A stretch of 64,000 nucleotides of DNA from Corythucha ciliata (taxonomy: Eukaryota > Arthropoda > Insecta > Hemiptera > Tingidae). Location: assembly GCA_038030265.1 (NCBI GenBank), contig CM075941.1:55467952-55531951 (forward strand), written 5' to 3'. Shown piece by piece: positions 21,830 to 33,433 of the stretch. A program made the position numbers and the translations under genes. Under the pieces are notes generated by a model. The model was not told the origin of the DNA, did no database searches, and saw only the letters and a program-made list of their open reading frames with translations. Positions within the stretch are counted from its first letter, which is position 1. The number at the start of each line of letters is the position of its first letter.

Positions 21830-23124
21830 ATGCAGGACGAAAATATAAATGTAGCTTTTAGCGAGCTTTACAACATAATTTTATCGTTGTGCGAACATCT
21901 AACACAGGTGGATCAAAACACCAATGCTAGAGTGAATACTAAGCCTACTGGTGGACAGGCTGAAGTGATCCAGCCCAGCAGAAATGAATACTGCACCGAT
22001 GAGGAGGATCTTGAGCGAGAGACAAATTGGATTCTCAAAAAAAAAAAAGAATAAAAAACAATGCAAGAAAAGAAAAGCGGAATCATCGCCGGAAATTGAG
22101 GACAGAACTCCAGAAGGAAAGAAAACTCCGATTATGCAAGGTAAAGAGCAACATGCCCCTCCACCCATCAACGTTAGTGGGTTGAAAGACTATTCTGACC
22201 TCCGTCGAATTATTACGGCAGTTATTAATGATAATGAACAATGAAAGGTGACCTCATTGAGGAATAATGTTTGGAAAATAAATGTTTTCAGCGAAGAAGC
22301 GTATAGGAATTTAACGCAAAAATTGAACGATGATAAAGTTCAATGGTATTCGTTCGAGAACAAACATAACCGACCCATCAGAGTAATAGCAAGAGGCCTA
22401 CACCCCTCGTGCCCTGCTAAGAATATTATCGAAGACCTTGAGGCCAAAGGGCTAAAAGTTCTAGAAGCTGTAAATCTCATCAAAAAAGAGAAAGACATTG
22501 ACGAACGTGGCGAGGTCTCTATTTTGAAACACTCTCTGCCGCTTTTCATGCTTGTATTTGACAACAATGAGAAAGTAGAAAATTCAATCTATCCTTAATG
22601 TTAAAGTTAAAATTGAACCATTGAGGAGGACTTCGAAAGCGATCCCGCAGTGTAAAAACTGCCAAGGTTTCAACCATACACAAAGATATTGTAAAATGGA
22701 AGCAAGAAGCAAAATGGAAGCTGGTGAGCACAACACGAAAAATTGCACGTTGGATAGACAACTTCCTCCCAAGTGTGTAAATTGCCGAGGTCACCACCCT
22801 GCAAGCTACAGGGGATGCGAAGTAGCAAAGGAGTTGCAGAAAATCCGGGATAAGCCAAAAAATCCACGGGGTAACTTCAAATCTCCTCGGGATACATTCT
22901 TCGCTCCATTAAAAAGCCCTAGCGCACGAGCCAATACGGAGAACGTCAAAGCCCGGAGCACCTTTGCGGACGCCATAAAAAATCCTGTTTCGGGGATCAA
23001 AAACAAATCTACTGAGGAATTATTCTCCCTAATTCTGAAGAAACTTGATGATCAAGCTGGTAAATACGTAGAGATCGCCGAGCGCATCAAGAAAATAGAA
23101 AACAGCGCTAAATTCAAAGTATAA
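21830..23124 (+). pseudogene. Jockey-like ORF1, copy 2
   Basis: Begins at ATG 21830 (MQDENINVAFSELYNII), with the segment DEEDLERETNWILKKKK shared with copy 1. A run of A's near 22040 shifts the frame; an in-frame stop at 22242 and another frame change near 22590 follow. The zinc-knuckle region is present: CKNCQGFNHTQRYC, then a disturbed second knuckle with an insertion (KMEARSKMEAGEHNTKNC) and CVNCRGHHPASYRGC. The second knuckle has lost its first two cysteines. The stop TAA at 23122 is followed one base later by the ORF2 ATG, unlike the ATGA overlap in copy 1. Confidence 0.85.
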
Positions 23125-23125
23125 G

Positions 23126-24603
23126 ATGAAAAGTAAATTGAGAGGCATCCATTCATTTCGCATAGCGCTGTGGAATCCAAATGTACCCAACAAGGACAAC
23201 AGGGAAATTCGGCCAGTAATGATCAAAGAACTAAGGACGGAAATTATGACCAACCTCAGTACGAAAAAATCCCCCGGCTATGACTTGATAACAGCCAGGA
23301 TAATGCGGGAGCTGCCCGAAAGGGGACTTAGGAAGCTACTGTATTTAATCAACGCAGCCTTACGCCTCAAGTACGTCCCCCGGCAATGGAAAGTAGCTGA
23401 AGTTATAATGATAGCGAAGCCGGGAAAGCCAGCTAATGAAGTGAAGTCGTATCGACCCATTTCACTTCTCCCTACAGTCTCGAAACTTTTTGAGAAACTC
23501 CTCCTGAAAAGACTAAGGCCTATTCTAGAAAAAAACGAATCATACCATCCCATCAGTTTGGATTCAGAGAACAACACTCCACAATAGATCAGGTCCATCG
23601 GATAGTGAATGCTGTGTAGTCTACTCTGGAAGAAAAGAAAATCTGTTCGGCTGTATTTTTGGACGTAGCTCAAGCGTTTGATAAAGTTTGGCACAAGGGG
23701 CTTGAGTTCAAGTTGAATAAACTCCTTCCGAAAAAATTCTACGAAATTCTGAAATCTTATTTCTGCGGTAGACACTTCCGAGTGAAACATGAGGGTGAAT
23801 ATTCGCGGTTGCGTAAGATTTCGGCTGGAGTACCTCAAGGAAGCGTCCTTGGACCAGTGCTTTACCTATTGTACACGAGTGACCTACCCGTAAGAGAGGA
23901 CTCAATCATTGCAACGTTTGCCGACGACACAGCTCTTCTTGCAGTCGGAAATGATGTTGAAGAGGCTACTAGCAAAATGCAAACCGCGGTAGAAGAAGTA
24001 AACACCTGGACAAAAAAGTGGAGAGTAAAACTCAACGAGGAGAAATCTGTTCATGTAAACTTTACAAATCGCAAGACCAGCCCAATCCCTGTGCAACTCA
24101 ATGAGAAAATAATACCATTTGCAAACACGGCGAAGTACCTAGGCATGACGCTGGATGCTAAACTCCGGTGGAAGCCTCACGTCAAAAAGAAAAAAGAGAA
24201 ACTAAACACCAAGCTCAGAAAAACGTACTGGCTGCTCGGGAAGCATTCTGAGCTCTCGATGGCCAACAAGCTCCTGCTATACCAGCAAGTTCTGAAGCCG
24301 ATCTGAGCCTACGGGTGTCAGCTTTGGGGCTGCACCAAGAAAAGCAATGTCAAAGTCATACAAACTTTTCAAAACAAAGTTTTGAGAATGATAACAAATG
24401 CGCCCTGGTATGTACGAGGGCTTGACCTGCATCGTGACCTGCAAATTGAAACGGTGGCAGAAGCTATCAAAAAACGAGCCGCGGAGCACGAAAAAAGGTT
24501 CCACAAACACACTAATGTCGAGGCACTCGTCTTGCTGGATACTGCAGGAGACCTTCGATGGCTAAAAAGGACCAAACCCCTTGACTTGGTAGGTACATTA
24601 TAA
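23126..24603 (+). pseudogene. Jockey-like ORF2, copy 2: no endonuclease
   Basis: Opens with MKSKLRGIHSFRIALWNPN, matching the first strand of the endonuclease, then passes directly to the pre-RT segment (REIRPVMIKELRTEI). About 390 residues, all of the endonuclease core and linker, are missing. RT boxes then follow: KSPGYDLITARIM, YRPISLLPTVSKLFE, SAVFLDVAQAFDKVWH, GVPQGSVLGPVLYLLY and the catalytic ATFADDTALL. A frame change near 23580 and an in-frame TGA at 24303 (GTA codon context LKPI-stop) break it; the C-terminal end continues in frame to 24603. Confidence 0.88.
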
Positions 24604-24714
24604 GTGTAGTGAAGCCACAAACTGTGTAATGTGAAAGTGAAGTTGCTAGATGTTATTTAATTCTTATTTGTATATTATAGCAGTTGCAACATGTAATAAA
24701 TGGAAAAAAAAAAA

Positions 24715-25560
24715 TTTGTTCTGGAAGGAGCCAAATTTGAAACATTGAATGTTGAATAATTTGGCTATGAAAAATAAGCAACAAAATTGTAAATTGAAAA
24801 AGCTAAAATCACGAATTTTGTTTTTTCGTCGTTATTTTTTCACCAATTTTGGTTGTTGACTTAACCGAACCCGCGCGAAACATATTTTACAAAGAGGCAG
24901 CGAAAGTTCGTAGAATTGGCTGTTTAAAGAGCAAACCCCAACGTAATTTGGGATTTAAAAGCGAGAAAATCAGCAAAATTAGTGTACAAAATAACAAAAA
25001 AATTAGTGGGATTTGGTTTTTAAGAAACCAAATTTGAAAAGTTTTTACATCGGAAGAGTTAAACTCCCAAAATGTTAATTGTTTAAGCCAAAATTACGAA
25101 ATTTGTTGATTTTTTAAAAATTTGTTTGCGAATATTATTTTCTATCTTTTTTGTGCGAAATTTGTTTTTAATTAACCAAACCTGCTAAACTGGTTATGTA
25201 AAGAGAAAAAGCCTAGAAATTTGGTTTTCGAATTGGATAAAATCCCAGAAATTGGGCTCTAAAGGAGCGCAAGTCCATTAAATTGGGTTCTTAAAGAGTG
25301 AAAGTCCGTAAAATTTGTTTTTTGTAAGAGTAAAACCCCAAACATTTGGTTTTTGAAGGAGCAAATTCCACGAAATTGGTTTTTTGACTGAGCATAACCC
25401 CGAAATTAGGGTTTGAACGAGACGAATCCACCAATAATTTAGTTTTAAATGAGTGAAAATTCGCGAAATTGACGTTTGGAAGAGTCCAATTGACGAAATT
25501 CTGTTTTCGAAAGTACCAAAACGCTCATGACTGGTTTTAAATCAGACTGTGAGTCTTATT
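24715..25560. repeat. Degenerate ~35-bp repeat block
   Basis: AT-rich text in which phrases such as gagcgaaa-cccc-gaaatttggttttt-aa return every ~35 bases with heavy variation (clearest from 24900 to 25500). It is distinct from the GCGAATTAGCG family but similar in character. No gene seen. Confidence 0.5.
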
Positions 25561-25698
25561 TTACGTCGGTTCAATCTCGTGGGTTTTGGGGCGAATTTTA
25601 TAATTTCAAGTGAAATGGAGTCATAACGGTGTGTGGAAGAGATTTAGAGCGCAAAATCGCTGAATTGTTCTCTGAGTGGACTCAATCCACCCCTGGTG

Positions 25699-25860
25699 CC
25701 TAGTGATGCACGAGACCGGGACGGTCTCGGTCTCGGTCATTAGCATGATGATCTCGGTCTTGGTCTCGGTCTCGTACTTAAAAAGTCGGTCTCGGTCTCA
25801 GTCTCGTCTCGGTCTCGTCTCCTAAGTCTCGGTCTCGTCTCGAAAGTCTCGGTCTAATGA
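25699..25860. repeat. TCGGTC hexamer repeat block
   Basis: Imperfect (TCGGTC)n with TCTCGTC variants, preceded by tagtgatgcacgagacc. A second block with the same hexamer in the opposite sense is at 29538-29640. This may be the subterminal repeat region of a hAT-like element, but no matching terminal repeat was proven. Confidence 0.6.
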
Positions 25861-26556
25861 CTGAAGGTGGACGGGGGGGGGGGATCAAACCCCTTCTTCC
25901 TCCCACGGTTCACCCCCGCCACCAACCCACCTATTTGTTTAGAGTGATTTTGACAGATCCCCGGTTACCCCGCCCTCTCCGGAAGCTGGTGGTCGGCTAT
26001 GAAGCATTTAATTTATAACCCCCCCCCCTGCAAGTGAATTCAGCCCCCCCCCCTGGAGCTTGTCAAATCCCTTTAAACATAGGAGAGGGGTGGGGTGGGA
26101 AGGTGGTCGGGGAGTATATGGCGAGCGGGAGGGATTTCGATTACCTCCCCCTAAGAGAGGTCCCAGATCCACCCTTGGATCTATATGTACACATTTTTTG
26201 GGCTATGTAAGGTCAAAATACGTCAAAATGCTACACTTTAGGGGGGGGGAAAAGTCTACATCCGATCCAAGAATGGGCGTAAAAATGGGATTAACCCTAG
26301 TAGGCTAGTACAGATCTTGTCAAATCGCTGAAAACTTGTGTGGGGAGGGGGTTATCTCTATGAGAGGGTTTTCGATCCCCCCCCCCTTTAAAAGGTCTCC
26401 GATTCGCCCTTTGATGCTTGATGCTATGTGTGTAGGTCACAGTATTCCAAACTGGAGAAATTAGAGGCACGCTATTTCTGCACGAAACGAATCGAATTCA
26501 GGCCGGTCTTCGGTCCGGGCTAAAGACCCAAACCGTTTCCGGAGAGGGAAGCATTA
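25861..26556. other. Spacer rich in G/C homopolymers
   Basis: No coding sequence recognised. G- or C-runs of about nine or more occur near 25874, 26021, 26044, 26242 and 26380. Two passages, around 26060-26300 and 26310-26420, resemble each other (gtcaaat-ccctttaaac / gtcaaatcgctgaaaac, then ...ggg...ttcgatta/cc-cccct), suggesting an old duplication. Confidence 0.4.
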
Positions 26557-26847
26557 GATTGGGTCAGTGGCGGATTTACGGGGTCGGTTTTGGGGGTTTA
26601 AACCCCCATCCCCCCCTAAGAAGATGGCGTATGCTATTGCTGGTCATTGGAAAGATTTCTTTTATCTTTACCAAGGCTGCTGAATAAGGGTCGCGGCACA
26701 GATGAATCCAGTATTCGTCCCTCATCTACAATGCAGCCAGTAGTGCATCGATGAAGGGGTGAAGAGGTGGGCAGTCATGAAATTGATTGCGTTTTCCATT
26801 TGCATAAAATGCCGCTGTATCAAAAATATATAAAAGAGGAAAAACTA

Positions 26848-28875
26848 CTAAAGCACAGTAAAAGCTAGTAAAAATAAGGACAAGCCCAGTCACTAATTAA
26901 TCAAAAAAAGATAAAAAATCAGAAAGGCGAGCAAGAAACAGGAATATTTACAAATATACATATGTGGATTGAGTGGTTCAGCCAACTCAATCAGTCCAGC
27001 AGTGGTGGAAACACGCAGAGTTTCACCACCGGCCTAACATACGTGCCCTTTGCAGTACGCAAGGTCACCACCCGAACCACACCATCTCGACCAGGATGCA
27101 CAGCCTCCACCCGGGCCACAGGCCAGCGCTGAGGGGGCAACTGCTCATCCCTCAAAAGAACCAGGTCGCCCACCGAGGGGCCAGCACAGGACTGACTCCA
27201 CTTGTGGCGCTTCTGTAGAGAACCCAAATATTCGGACGACCAGCGATCCCAAAATGTCTGTCGCTGGCGTTGAACCACAGCCCAGCGATCACGAACATTA
27301 CGGGTGTCCGATAGAACACCTCTTTCAGGGGGGGGGGCGATCAGCGGCCCTCCAATCAGAAAATGACCAGGAGTCAACACGTCATAGACAGTCGGGTCCG
27401 CAGACAGCGGCGCAAGGGGCCTAGAATTCAGCACAGCTTCGATCGAGGATAGCAAGGTAGCCCATTCCTCATAAGTAAGTACCTCAGATGCAACGGTTCG
27501 ACGTAAGTGAATCTTCATGGACTTCACAGCACTCTCGAACAGACCACCCATATGTGGAGCAGCAGGGGGATTGAACTTCCACGTAATTCCCTTTTCCGCG
27601 CAGAATCCAGCCACGGAAGGCTCAGCACCCAATCGACGAAGCCAATCCACATCCTCATCCAAACGCTTGGAAGCGGCCTGAAAGTTAGTGCCGCAGTCAG
27701 AATACACAATCTCAGTGTGCCTCACCCAACAGGTTTTCATTCCAGCAATATCCAAATGACTCAGAGGATCGGCATCAAAAGGGCGACGGGCCCCAGGATT
27801 TTTAATGTTGTAAACAGCCCGCCTCACAGTGGCTCCTACCCTAACAGCCTTCAAGTAGGAGGAAAACTTTTCCAGATATAAACAGAGCAAGGAACAGGGC
27901 AGAAACTCAGACCTTTCCACGCGAACCACAAAAACCGGAACCGAACGCACCTCAGGCAACGGTTCCCCAATGGATGAGAGAGGAACAGTGGGCCACAATT
28001 CTGGCGCGTCACTTAGCCAGCTCGGCCCCCCAAACCAGACGGAATTGTTCACCAACTCTGGTGAACTACAGCCCCTCGATGCCACATCGGCCGGATTCTC
28101 AGACCCAGGAACAAACCGCCAACGCTCAGTAGGGATAGAGTCCGTGACAGCCACGACCCTATTCGCCACAAACGGCTTCAAATCATATGGCGCAGTCGTC
28201 AACCACGCCAGAGTCACACGCGAGTCAGACCAGGCCCAGACACAGTCCAAGGGTAAATTCAATTTCCACTCGCTCTTCAGAGCCCGATACAAACGAACGG
28301 CTAAATGGGCGGCCTCTAATTCGAGACGATTGATGGTCATAGTCTTCAGGGGGGGCCACCTTAGTTTTGGCCATAACCAATCGCACCGTCACCGCACCAA
28401 ACGGCGAAACAGCGCGCAACAGAACAGATGGAGCTCATGGGATATTGAGCCCCCAGGAACCAAATGCCGAGGAATTCTCAGCTCAGACAAGCGCGGCAAC
28501 TCCTCCACAAACCGTGTCACACCGATCCAGTACAGCACCCGGCGGACGAACATCCCAATCCAGTCCCAGTCGCCACAACTCCTGCATAAACAGCTTGAAA
28601 CGCACCACCACAGGCGCCAACCAGCCCGCCGGGTCGTAAATCCGGGCAATTTCGGACAACAGTTGTCGCCTCGTGCAGGCATTCTCAGAAGAGGCCACAG
28701 AATAGGCAAAACAGTCCGACACAGGATCCCATCGAACGCCAAGGACCTTAACCACGTCAGAATTCTCCGACCGCAGATCGACGCCACAGCCCAAATGCTG
28801 TTCAGGAATCCCTTCAAGCATTCTCGGGTCATTCGAGGTCCATTTCCGAAGCTCAAAGCCTCCCAGGTTCAACAG
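26848..28875 (-). pseudogene. BEL-A pol, copy 2 (deleted internally)
   Basis: Aligns with 12435-15100 of copy 1. A 449-codon frame (28340-26991) spans RNase H (MTINRLELEAAHLAVRLYRAL; WSDSRVTLAWL), then jumps from KTCWVRHT straight to EIVYSDCGTNF, losing the integrase zinc finger and first catalytic Asp (about 590 bp) without breaking the frame. The integrase Glu region (NPPAAPHMGGLFESAVK) and C-terminal domain (GDLVLLRDEQLPPQRWP) remain. Upstream, 28872-28483 holds the end of RT after a smaller deletion near 28415. No LTR is attached at either end. It lies within the hAT-like element above. Confidence 0.9.
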
Positions 28876-29129
28876 TCACAATTGCCAATTTGGTGGGTAT
28901 AATTAGTCGCAGTTTAGCCGTTTTCAAAAGGCATAAATCGTCAGATTTGCTATTTTGGGGCGCGATTATAGTCAGTTTAGCCGTTTTTATGGTGGGAATA
29001 GCTATTTCTAGGTAGTAATAAATCGCTGTTGAGTCATTTTTAGTAGAGCGAAGGACACAATTCCCCCAAGCCCCCCCGGCCCCTTGAGGAAATCCTGGAT
29101 CATCCGTCTGCTCAAAGATATATCCCTTC

Positions 29130-29360
29130 ATGTAGATAAAAAGCTCATTCGCTGCTCAACTCGAGAAAATTCGTGGCTGAAGTGGACAAGACGCGATCAT
29201 TCGCTGCTGAAACGGGGAAAAACGAATAAATCGCGGATCAATTTGAGAAAACCCGTTAATTCACGGCTAAAATTGTGAAAAAGTGCTTATGTCGCGGCAA
29301 AAATTGGGAAAACACCAATTCGTGGTTACTATACAGGCAAGTTTCGGGCTAAAACTCAGA
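29130..29360. repeat. Degenerate ~30-bp repeat, short block
   Basis: Units such as gaaaaagtgcttatgtcgcggc and gttaattcacggctaaaatt match the repeat of 50300-51570 in the same orientation and 846-1560 in reverse. It is inside the hAT-like element. Confidence 0.55.
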
Positions 29361-29519
29361 ATTAAGAGAGAGTTAATCGGACTTACGAGCTTATCCGATG
29401 GAAAATAGAGTTAATTCGCATTTTCCGCAAGAGTGGATTTATGGTGTGTAACCCCTCCCAAGACAAAAACCTAGATCCGCCACTGGATTGGGTTCATTTG
29501 TTGTGTAAAAATATCTATA

Positions 29520-29740
29520 CCAGCCTCGAGCTTTTTGGATCACACCGAGACCGAGACTAAGTCTCGAGAAAATGAGGCTTAGTCTCGGTCTCGGTCCGGA
29601 AAATGCAATCTCAATCGGTCTCGGTCTCGATTTCGACCTCTCTCCGGACACCTGAAAAATGAGCCCCCGGACGTCCCCCGCGGACGCTCAAGAAAGTAGG
29701 ACATGTCCGTGGAAAAGTAGGACGTCTGGTCACCCTATAA
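29520..29740. repeat. TCGGTC block and GGTGACC-type transposon end
   Basis: 29538-29640 repeats the TCGGTC hexamer of 25699-25860. It is followed by tccggacacctg and GGACGTCTGGTCACCCTA (29708-29725), a terminal sequence type also seen at 62380-62410 (tccggtcaccctacttt), so two neighbouring transposon remnants are likely. Confidence 0.45.
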
Positions 29741-30024
29741 AAGTGGGCAATTTTTGCTTCGGTCCCGGCCAAAAAACCCTCCGAAGAATCCAAGATCGTA
29801 AAATTTGATTTTTGCATGAGCGAAACCCTGAAATTGTGTTTTTTTTTTTTTTTTAATATGGGAACGACCCCTGGAAATTGGCCGTTTAGATAATCTACTC
29901 AAAGTCGATTCCACGAAATTGATTTTTTTAGGACCTTATCAGTGAAAGGTTCGTTGTAGCTGTGGTTTAGTTTTGGTCGGGTATGGGTGGTAGGGGGGGG
30001 GGAGTAATGAGAAAAGTGACTCAC

Positions 30025-30888
30025 TGCGCAAGAGTTTAATGAGACGCAGCAGCCGTAGAAGACGGAACACTCGAAGCATTCGAAGAATGCTCAGTTCGAC
30101 GTTTAGAGGGAAGAATGATAGTATGCTGTAAAACAAAAAAAAAGGGCTTGCTATAGTCCTGTTGGCTGATATAAAACACTAGAAAACACAATTAAAACAC
30201 GCTCAAAACAACACTCATTTGTTCACTCTTCTACTTACAAGTTGTGAAGGAAGGAGTGTTCAACTCTGAATTTAAATAGTTTTAAATTTCGTATTACTGT
30301 TTATATTTTTCGTTAATTTAAATTCGTCAAGGGAAAGTACTTTACCCGATAATGATGACAAAGAAATCTATCAAATTCCAAGGATTACGCAGGTACGAGC
30401 CTGGGTGAAGAGCAAAACCGAATGCCGTCACTTTGAGTAACATTTCAAGGATGAAAATGATGAGAAAGTAAATTTCAGTTTTTTCCTGCGTCGAGAGAAT
30501 AAAAAAAATTAATTAAAAATGTCGCGAAAAAAAAGAAGACTTTGTTATACGGACCAACAGTTGAGCCGTTTCATTTTCTTCAGGCAGATACAATCCAAAG
30601 CCCAGGATAATACAGTTGACTATGATGATGACTAAAATGATGTACTCGAAAGGTCTGATTCGTGGAAAATAAGGAAAACGACATTTCTCCAATGAAAAAA
30701 CAATCAAAACTAAGGCAAGGTGGGGGAGGGGACACCTTATAACCCTTTTTCACACAATTTTTCATTTCTTAAGGATACGACCACGTGACAATCGCTTTGG
30801 CTTTCCTCCTGACTGGATTGTCCTCTTTGAAGATGAAAAGAGCCCTGTGAGACGCGGATGGATCAGACGAAGAATTTCCCTCGGCCAT
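30025..30888 (-). CDS. Voltage-gated Ca2+ channel alpha-1-like, exons 1-4 (left copy)
   Basis: Four coding exons: 30888-30779, 30654-30555, 30485-30346, 30125-30025. They encode 150 residues from ATG to the end of S4. Every intron is GT-AG and phases (2, 0, 2, then 1) agree. Order: cytoplasmic start MAEGNSSSDPSASHRALFIF; NPVRRKAKAIVTW, S1 from PFEYIILVIIIVNC; S2 around EIYFLIIFILEMLLK with the acidic charge-transfer residue; LHPGSYLRNPWNLIDFF leading into S3; S4 with seven basic residues at every third position. The W-x-PFEY and SYLRN-WN-DF blocks are typical of domain I of calcium channel alpha-1 subunits; the S4 is atypical. The exon ending in phase 1 implies more exons, none recognisable leftwards to 1. 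The channel would act in the plasma membrane. Live gene start or duplicated fragment cannot be decided. Confidence 0.85.
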
Positions 30889-31812
30889 TTTTCACGTGTG
30901 TGTGTCGTTTTTAGCCGGTGCCTTAAAATAAAGTTGACGACTGAAACAAAGAATGAAGGGGGTGGGAGGGGGGAGTTAGTGCGTTTCAATCAACTCAATT
31001 TAATGACAATGCATCTTCAAACTACTCTTTTTTGTTCAATGAAATCATCCTTTAAAGCGGTCGAAATAGCTTTAATACGCTTTCCTCTATACGCTTCAAG
31101 CTTTTGTTGTTGTGGAATTAATATGAAATTCTCCTTTTTAATGAATTTAAATCGATCGGGCGGGGGGGGGGGGTTCTTGTTTGTTTGGGGATCCCTCCCT
31201 CTCACCCCTTCACAAGTCTATCACCGCTTTAGTTTTCTCATTTCACTTAATTATGCCATTCTCTCTCTCTATAGCTTTGAATTTACATAGAAAACCCCTC
31301 CGTTCATTATAGATGTGAATGGTTGAAGGGGAGCAGTGTTTAGACGGTTTAAACATTCAACGTCTCCACCCCCCCCCCCCCACAACTCATCCATAAGCGC
31401 ACGTATAGTGCACTTAAAGTGCGAGTAATATCCTTTCCATACCCTCCTTAAACTTCATCTTTATCATAAAATGACGAACACTGCGCGGGTCTCCATCCAA
31501 ATTGTAAATTTTCACTCTCTTTTCAACCCACCGTTGGGCGCGTTTTTGACTGAAATTGATGAGCGAGGCACTCTACAAAGGGGCCGATTCCAGTGGTCGG
31601 GGAAACCAGATTTACTGATAATCATCACAACCTGGAGGCTGTTACTTCGTAATTAAGGATCAGTCACCTTGGAAAAGTATCGGAAATGGAAATATCGATA
31701 CGCGAACTGGGGAGGGGGGAAAGGCCGTGGTGGATTCGCTGATGGAGTGGTCTGATGGAGATTCTGGAAATCCCTGAGCCAGAAGATCGTCAGTTCTTGA
31801 AATTGTGAGGAG

Positions 31813-32063
31813 CCCCTAGTAGCAATGAAATATGTTTGAAATATTTTCTAGTAGGTAATATTTCAAACACATTACAGAAAAGGTGTTATTGGTCACATTT
31901 TCATGAATTTTGCAATGTTCCGGGCTGGTTTTCAACACGTGTTCGACAATGTGTTATGGTTATGGCATATTTTCACCATGAGGACGTAATGTTGTCAACT
32001 TCGTTACAGACTCATGTTAAAAATGTGTTCTGGTCCACGACACTAACACTGATGTCAGTTATC
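31813..32063. mobile_element. TIR element half, interrupted by the LINE
   Basis: Begins CCCTAGTAGCAATGAAAT, the same 18 bases found inverted at 21713-21730. Its inner part (tcatgaattttgcaatgttccgg...ttttcaacacgtgtt) is an inverted, diverged copy of 39120-39200. So the LINE at 32064-39100 appears to have landed between the long inverted arms of a non-coding element. CAGTTATC (32056-32063) is the target duplication. Confidence 0.6.
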
Positions 32064-33094
32064 TAACGAACATAACATAACATAACTTTATTTTTGCCAA
32101 CACATTATAAAATGTATAACAACGTCATAAAAATACATAAATTGGGGACGTAAACCATTAAATAGGCACCTACTATAATGTGTTTTCAAAATCGAAAATC
32201 GAATACTGTGCTAAATCGAGAAGTTGTTCCTTCAGCTCCGTACGAAATCGCTTTGGTGGGAAAGACCTGAGTCTGGACGGAAGGCGATTGAAAAGCTTGA
32301 TGCCAGCGGCTCGTGGACAGTATATTTGAGTGGTAGCAAGGTGAAGTCTGGGCACTACCAGGTTGTCGGCGCCTCGAGTTTGGTAGCCAATGACCCGACG
32401 AAACGAGTGGAATTTCAAGTTGATTGTCCTTTAGATTTTCCCCGGGGAACAAGCACCTTGTGAGGAATCTGAGAGCTGAAATAACAGGTCCTGAGTTTTA
32501 TCCGAGTTGATTACCAAACGGTTGGCCGAGCACCAGTCTTCTAGCTTACTAGTCGATAATTTGACCGAATCCTGCAACAAGCCTAAGGACGGAGCAGAGC
32601 ACAGAAGGGTGACGTCATCTGCATAGAGGCAGGCAAACGAGTACGGATCAAGGAAAAGGTTCGGAAGGTCGTTAATACAGGTTAGAAACAGGAGTGGTCC
32701 AATGATTGAACCCTGTTTCACTCCCAAATCAACATTTGATTCCAGGGTAGAAACGAGACCGTTAAAAGAGACACATTGCCTCCATCCCGTAATCAACGAT
32801 TTCAAGATTCGTACCGCTGCATATTCCAACCCGTAATGTCAAAGTTTGGCGGAGAGAATCGAACGCTTTGGTCAAGCCAAACAGCCGAAGTGCAGTCACG
32901 TCCTGGCGCTCGAGGCTCTTCAAGTATTCTTGAAGGATGGAAGTCGTGACCTTGGTTGTGAATCTACCCGACCGGAAACTGAATTGAGATTCACTGAATA
33001 AATTGTTACTTTCGAAGTACTGGACTAGTTGCTTTGCGAGGAGGGCTTCAAAAACCTCGGTGAAAATTGGAATTACTGAAATGGGCAGATAATT

Positions 33095-33229
33095 TGTTTA
33101 ATAACTCGGTAAAAACACTACTTTATTTTTAATTAAACATTTATCTGGTAAAGGCAAGAACAGGTACTCTAGCGAACAGATTATCTTGTTATCTTGTAAC
33201 CTTCGGTTGAGGTTACGTTATCTACAACA
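33095..33229 (-). repeat. Gypsy-2 3' LTR
   Basis: Plus-strand reading starts TGTTTAATAACTCGG and ends TTATCTACAACA. It is 5 bp longer than its partner because of two small insertions near its left end. The polypurine tract lies at 33230-33242. Confidence 0.92.
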
Positions 33230-33433
33230 TCTTTCCCCTTTTATAAAAGTATCAATTTACTTTTTTTTTTTTTTTTTTTTTAAACCAAGAAAACAGAACA
33301 AAACTATAATATGGTCAGTTAATACAATTGTCAAGAAATAATCAAGCACTGAAACGATAATAATATAATGCAACATTATTTTATGCTACCCTTTTGGTCA
33401 AGAACAAACAAAATTTGTCAAATGCGCCGGTTG

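Larger units (their letters stand above)
21780..24714 (+). mobile_element. Jockey-like non-LTR element, copy 2 (endonuclease deleted)
   Basis: Same family as 2563-6585, opposite strand. It keeps the ORF1 start that copy 1 lost, both ORF regions in order, an AATAAA at 24695-24700 and an 11-nt poly(A) at 24704-24714. The left boundary of the 5' UTR is not defined; 21780 is approximate. No target duplication was found. Several frame changes and an endonuclease deletion make it inactive and apparently older than copy 1. Confidence 0.85.
26565..29485. mobile_element. hAT-like element with 8-bp target duplication
   Basis: Begins CAGTGGCGGATTTACGGG and ends with the reverse complement of CAGTGGCGGATCTAGG; 11 terminal bases match exactly. 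The direct repeat GATTGGGT stands on both sides (26557-26564 and 29486-29493). An 8-bp duplication with CAG...CTG ends is the hAT signature. There is no transposase; most of the 2.9 kb is a BEL-A fragment (26848-28875) and degenerate repeat. Related ends occur at 50046-50075 and 60518-60528, so this is a non-autonomous family. The right ~120 bp are also part of the left arm of the large inverted duplication. Confidence 0.82.
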
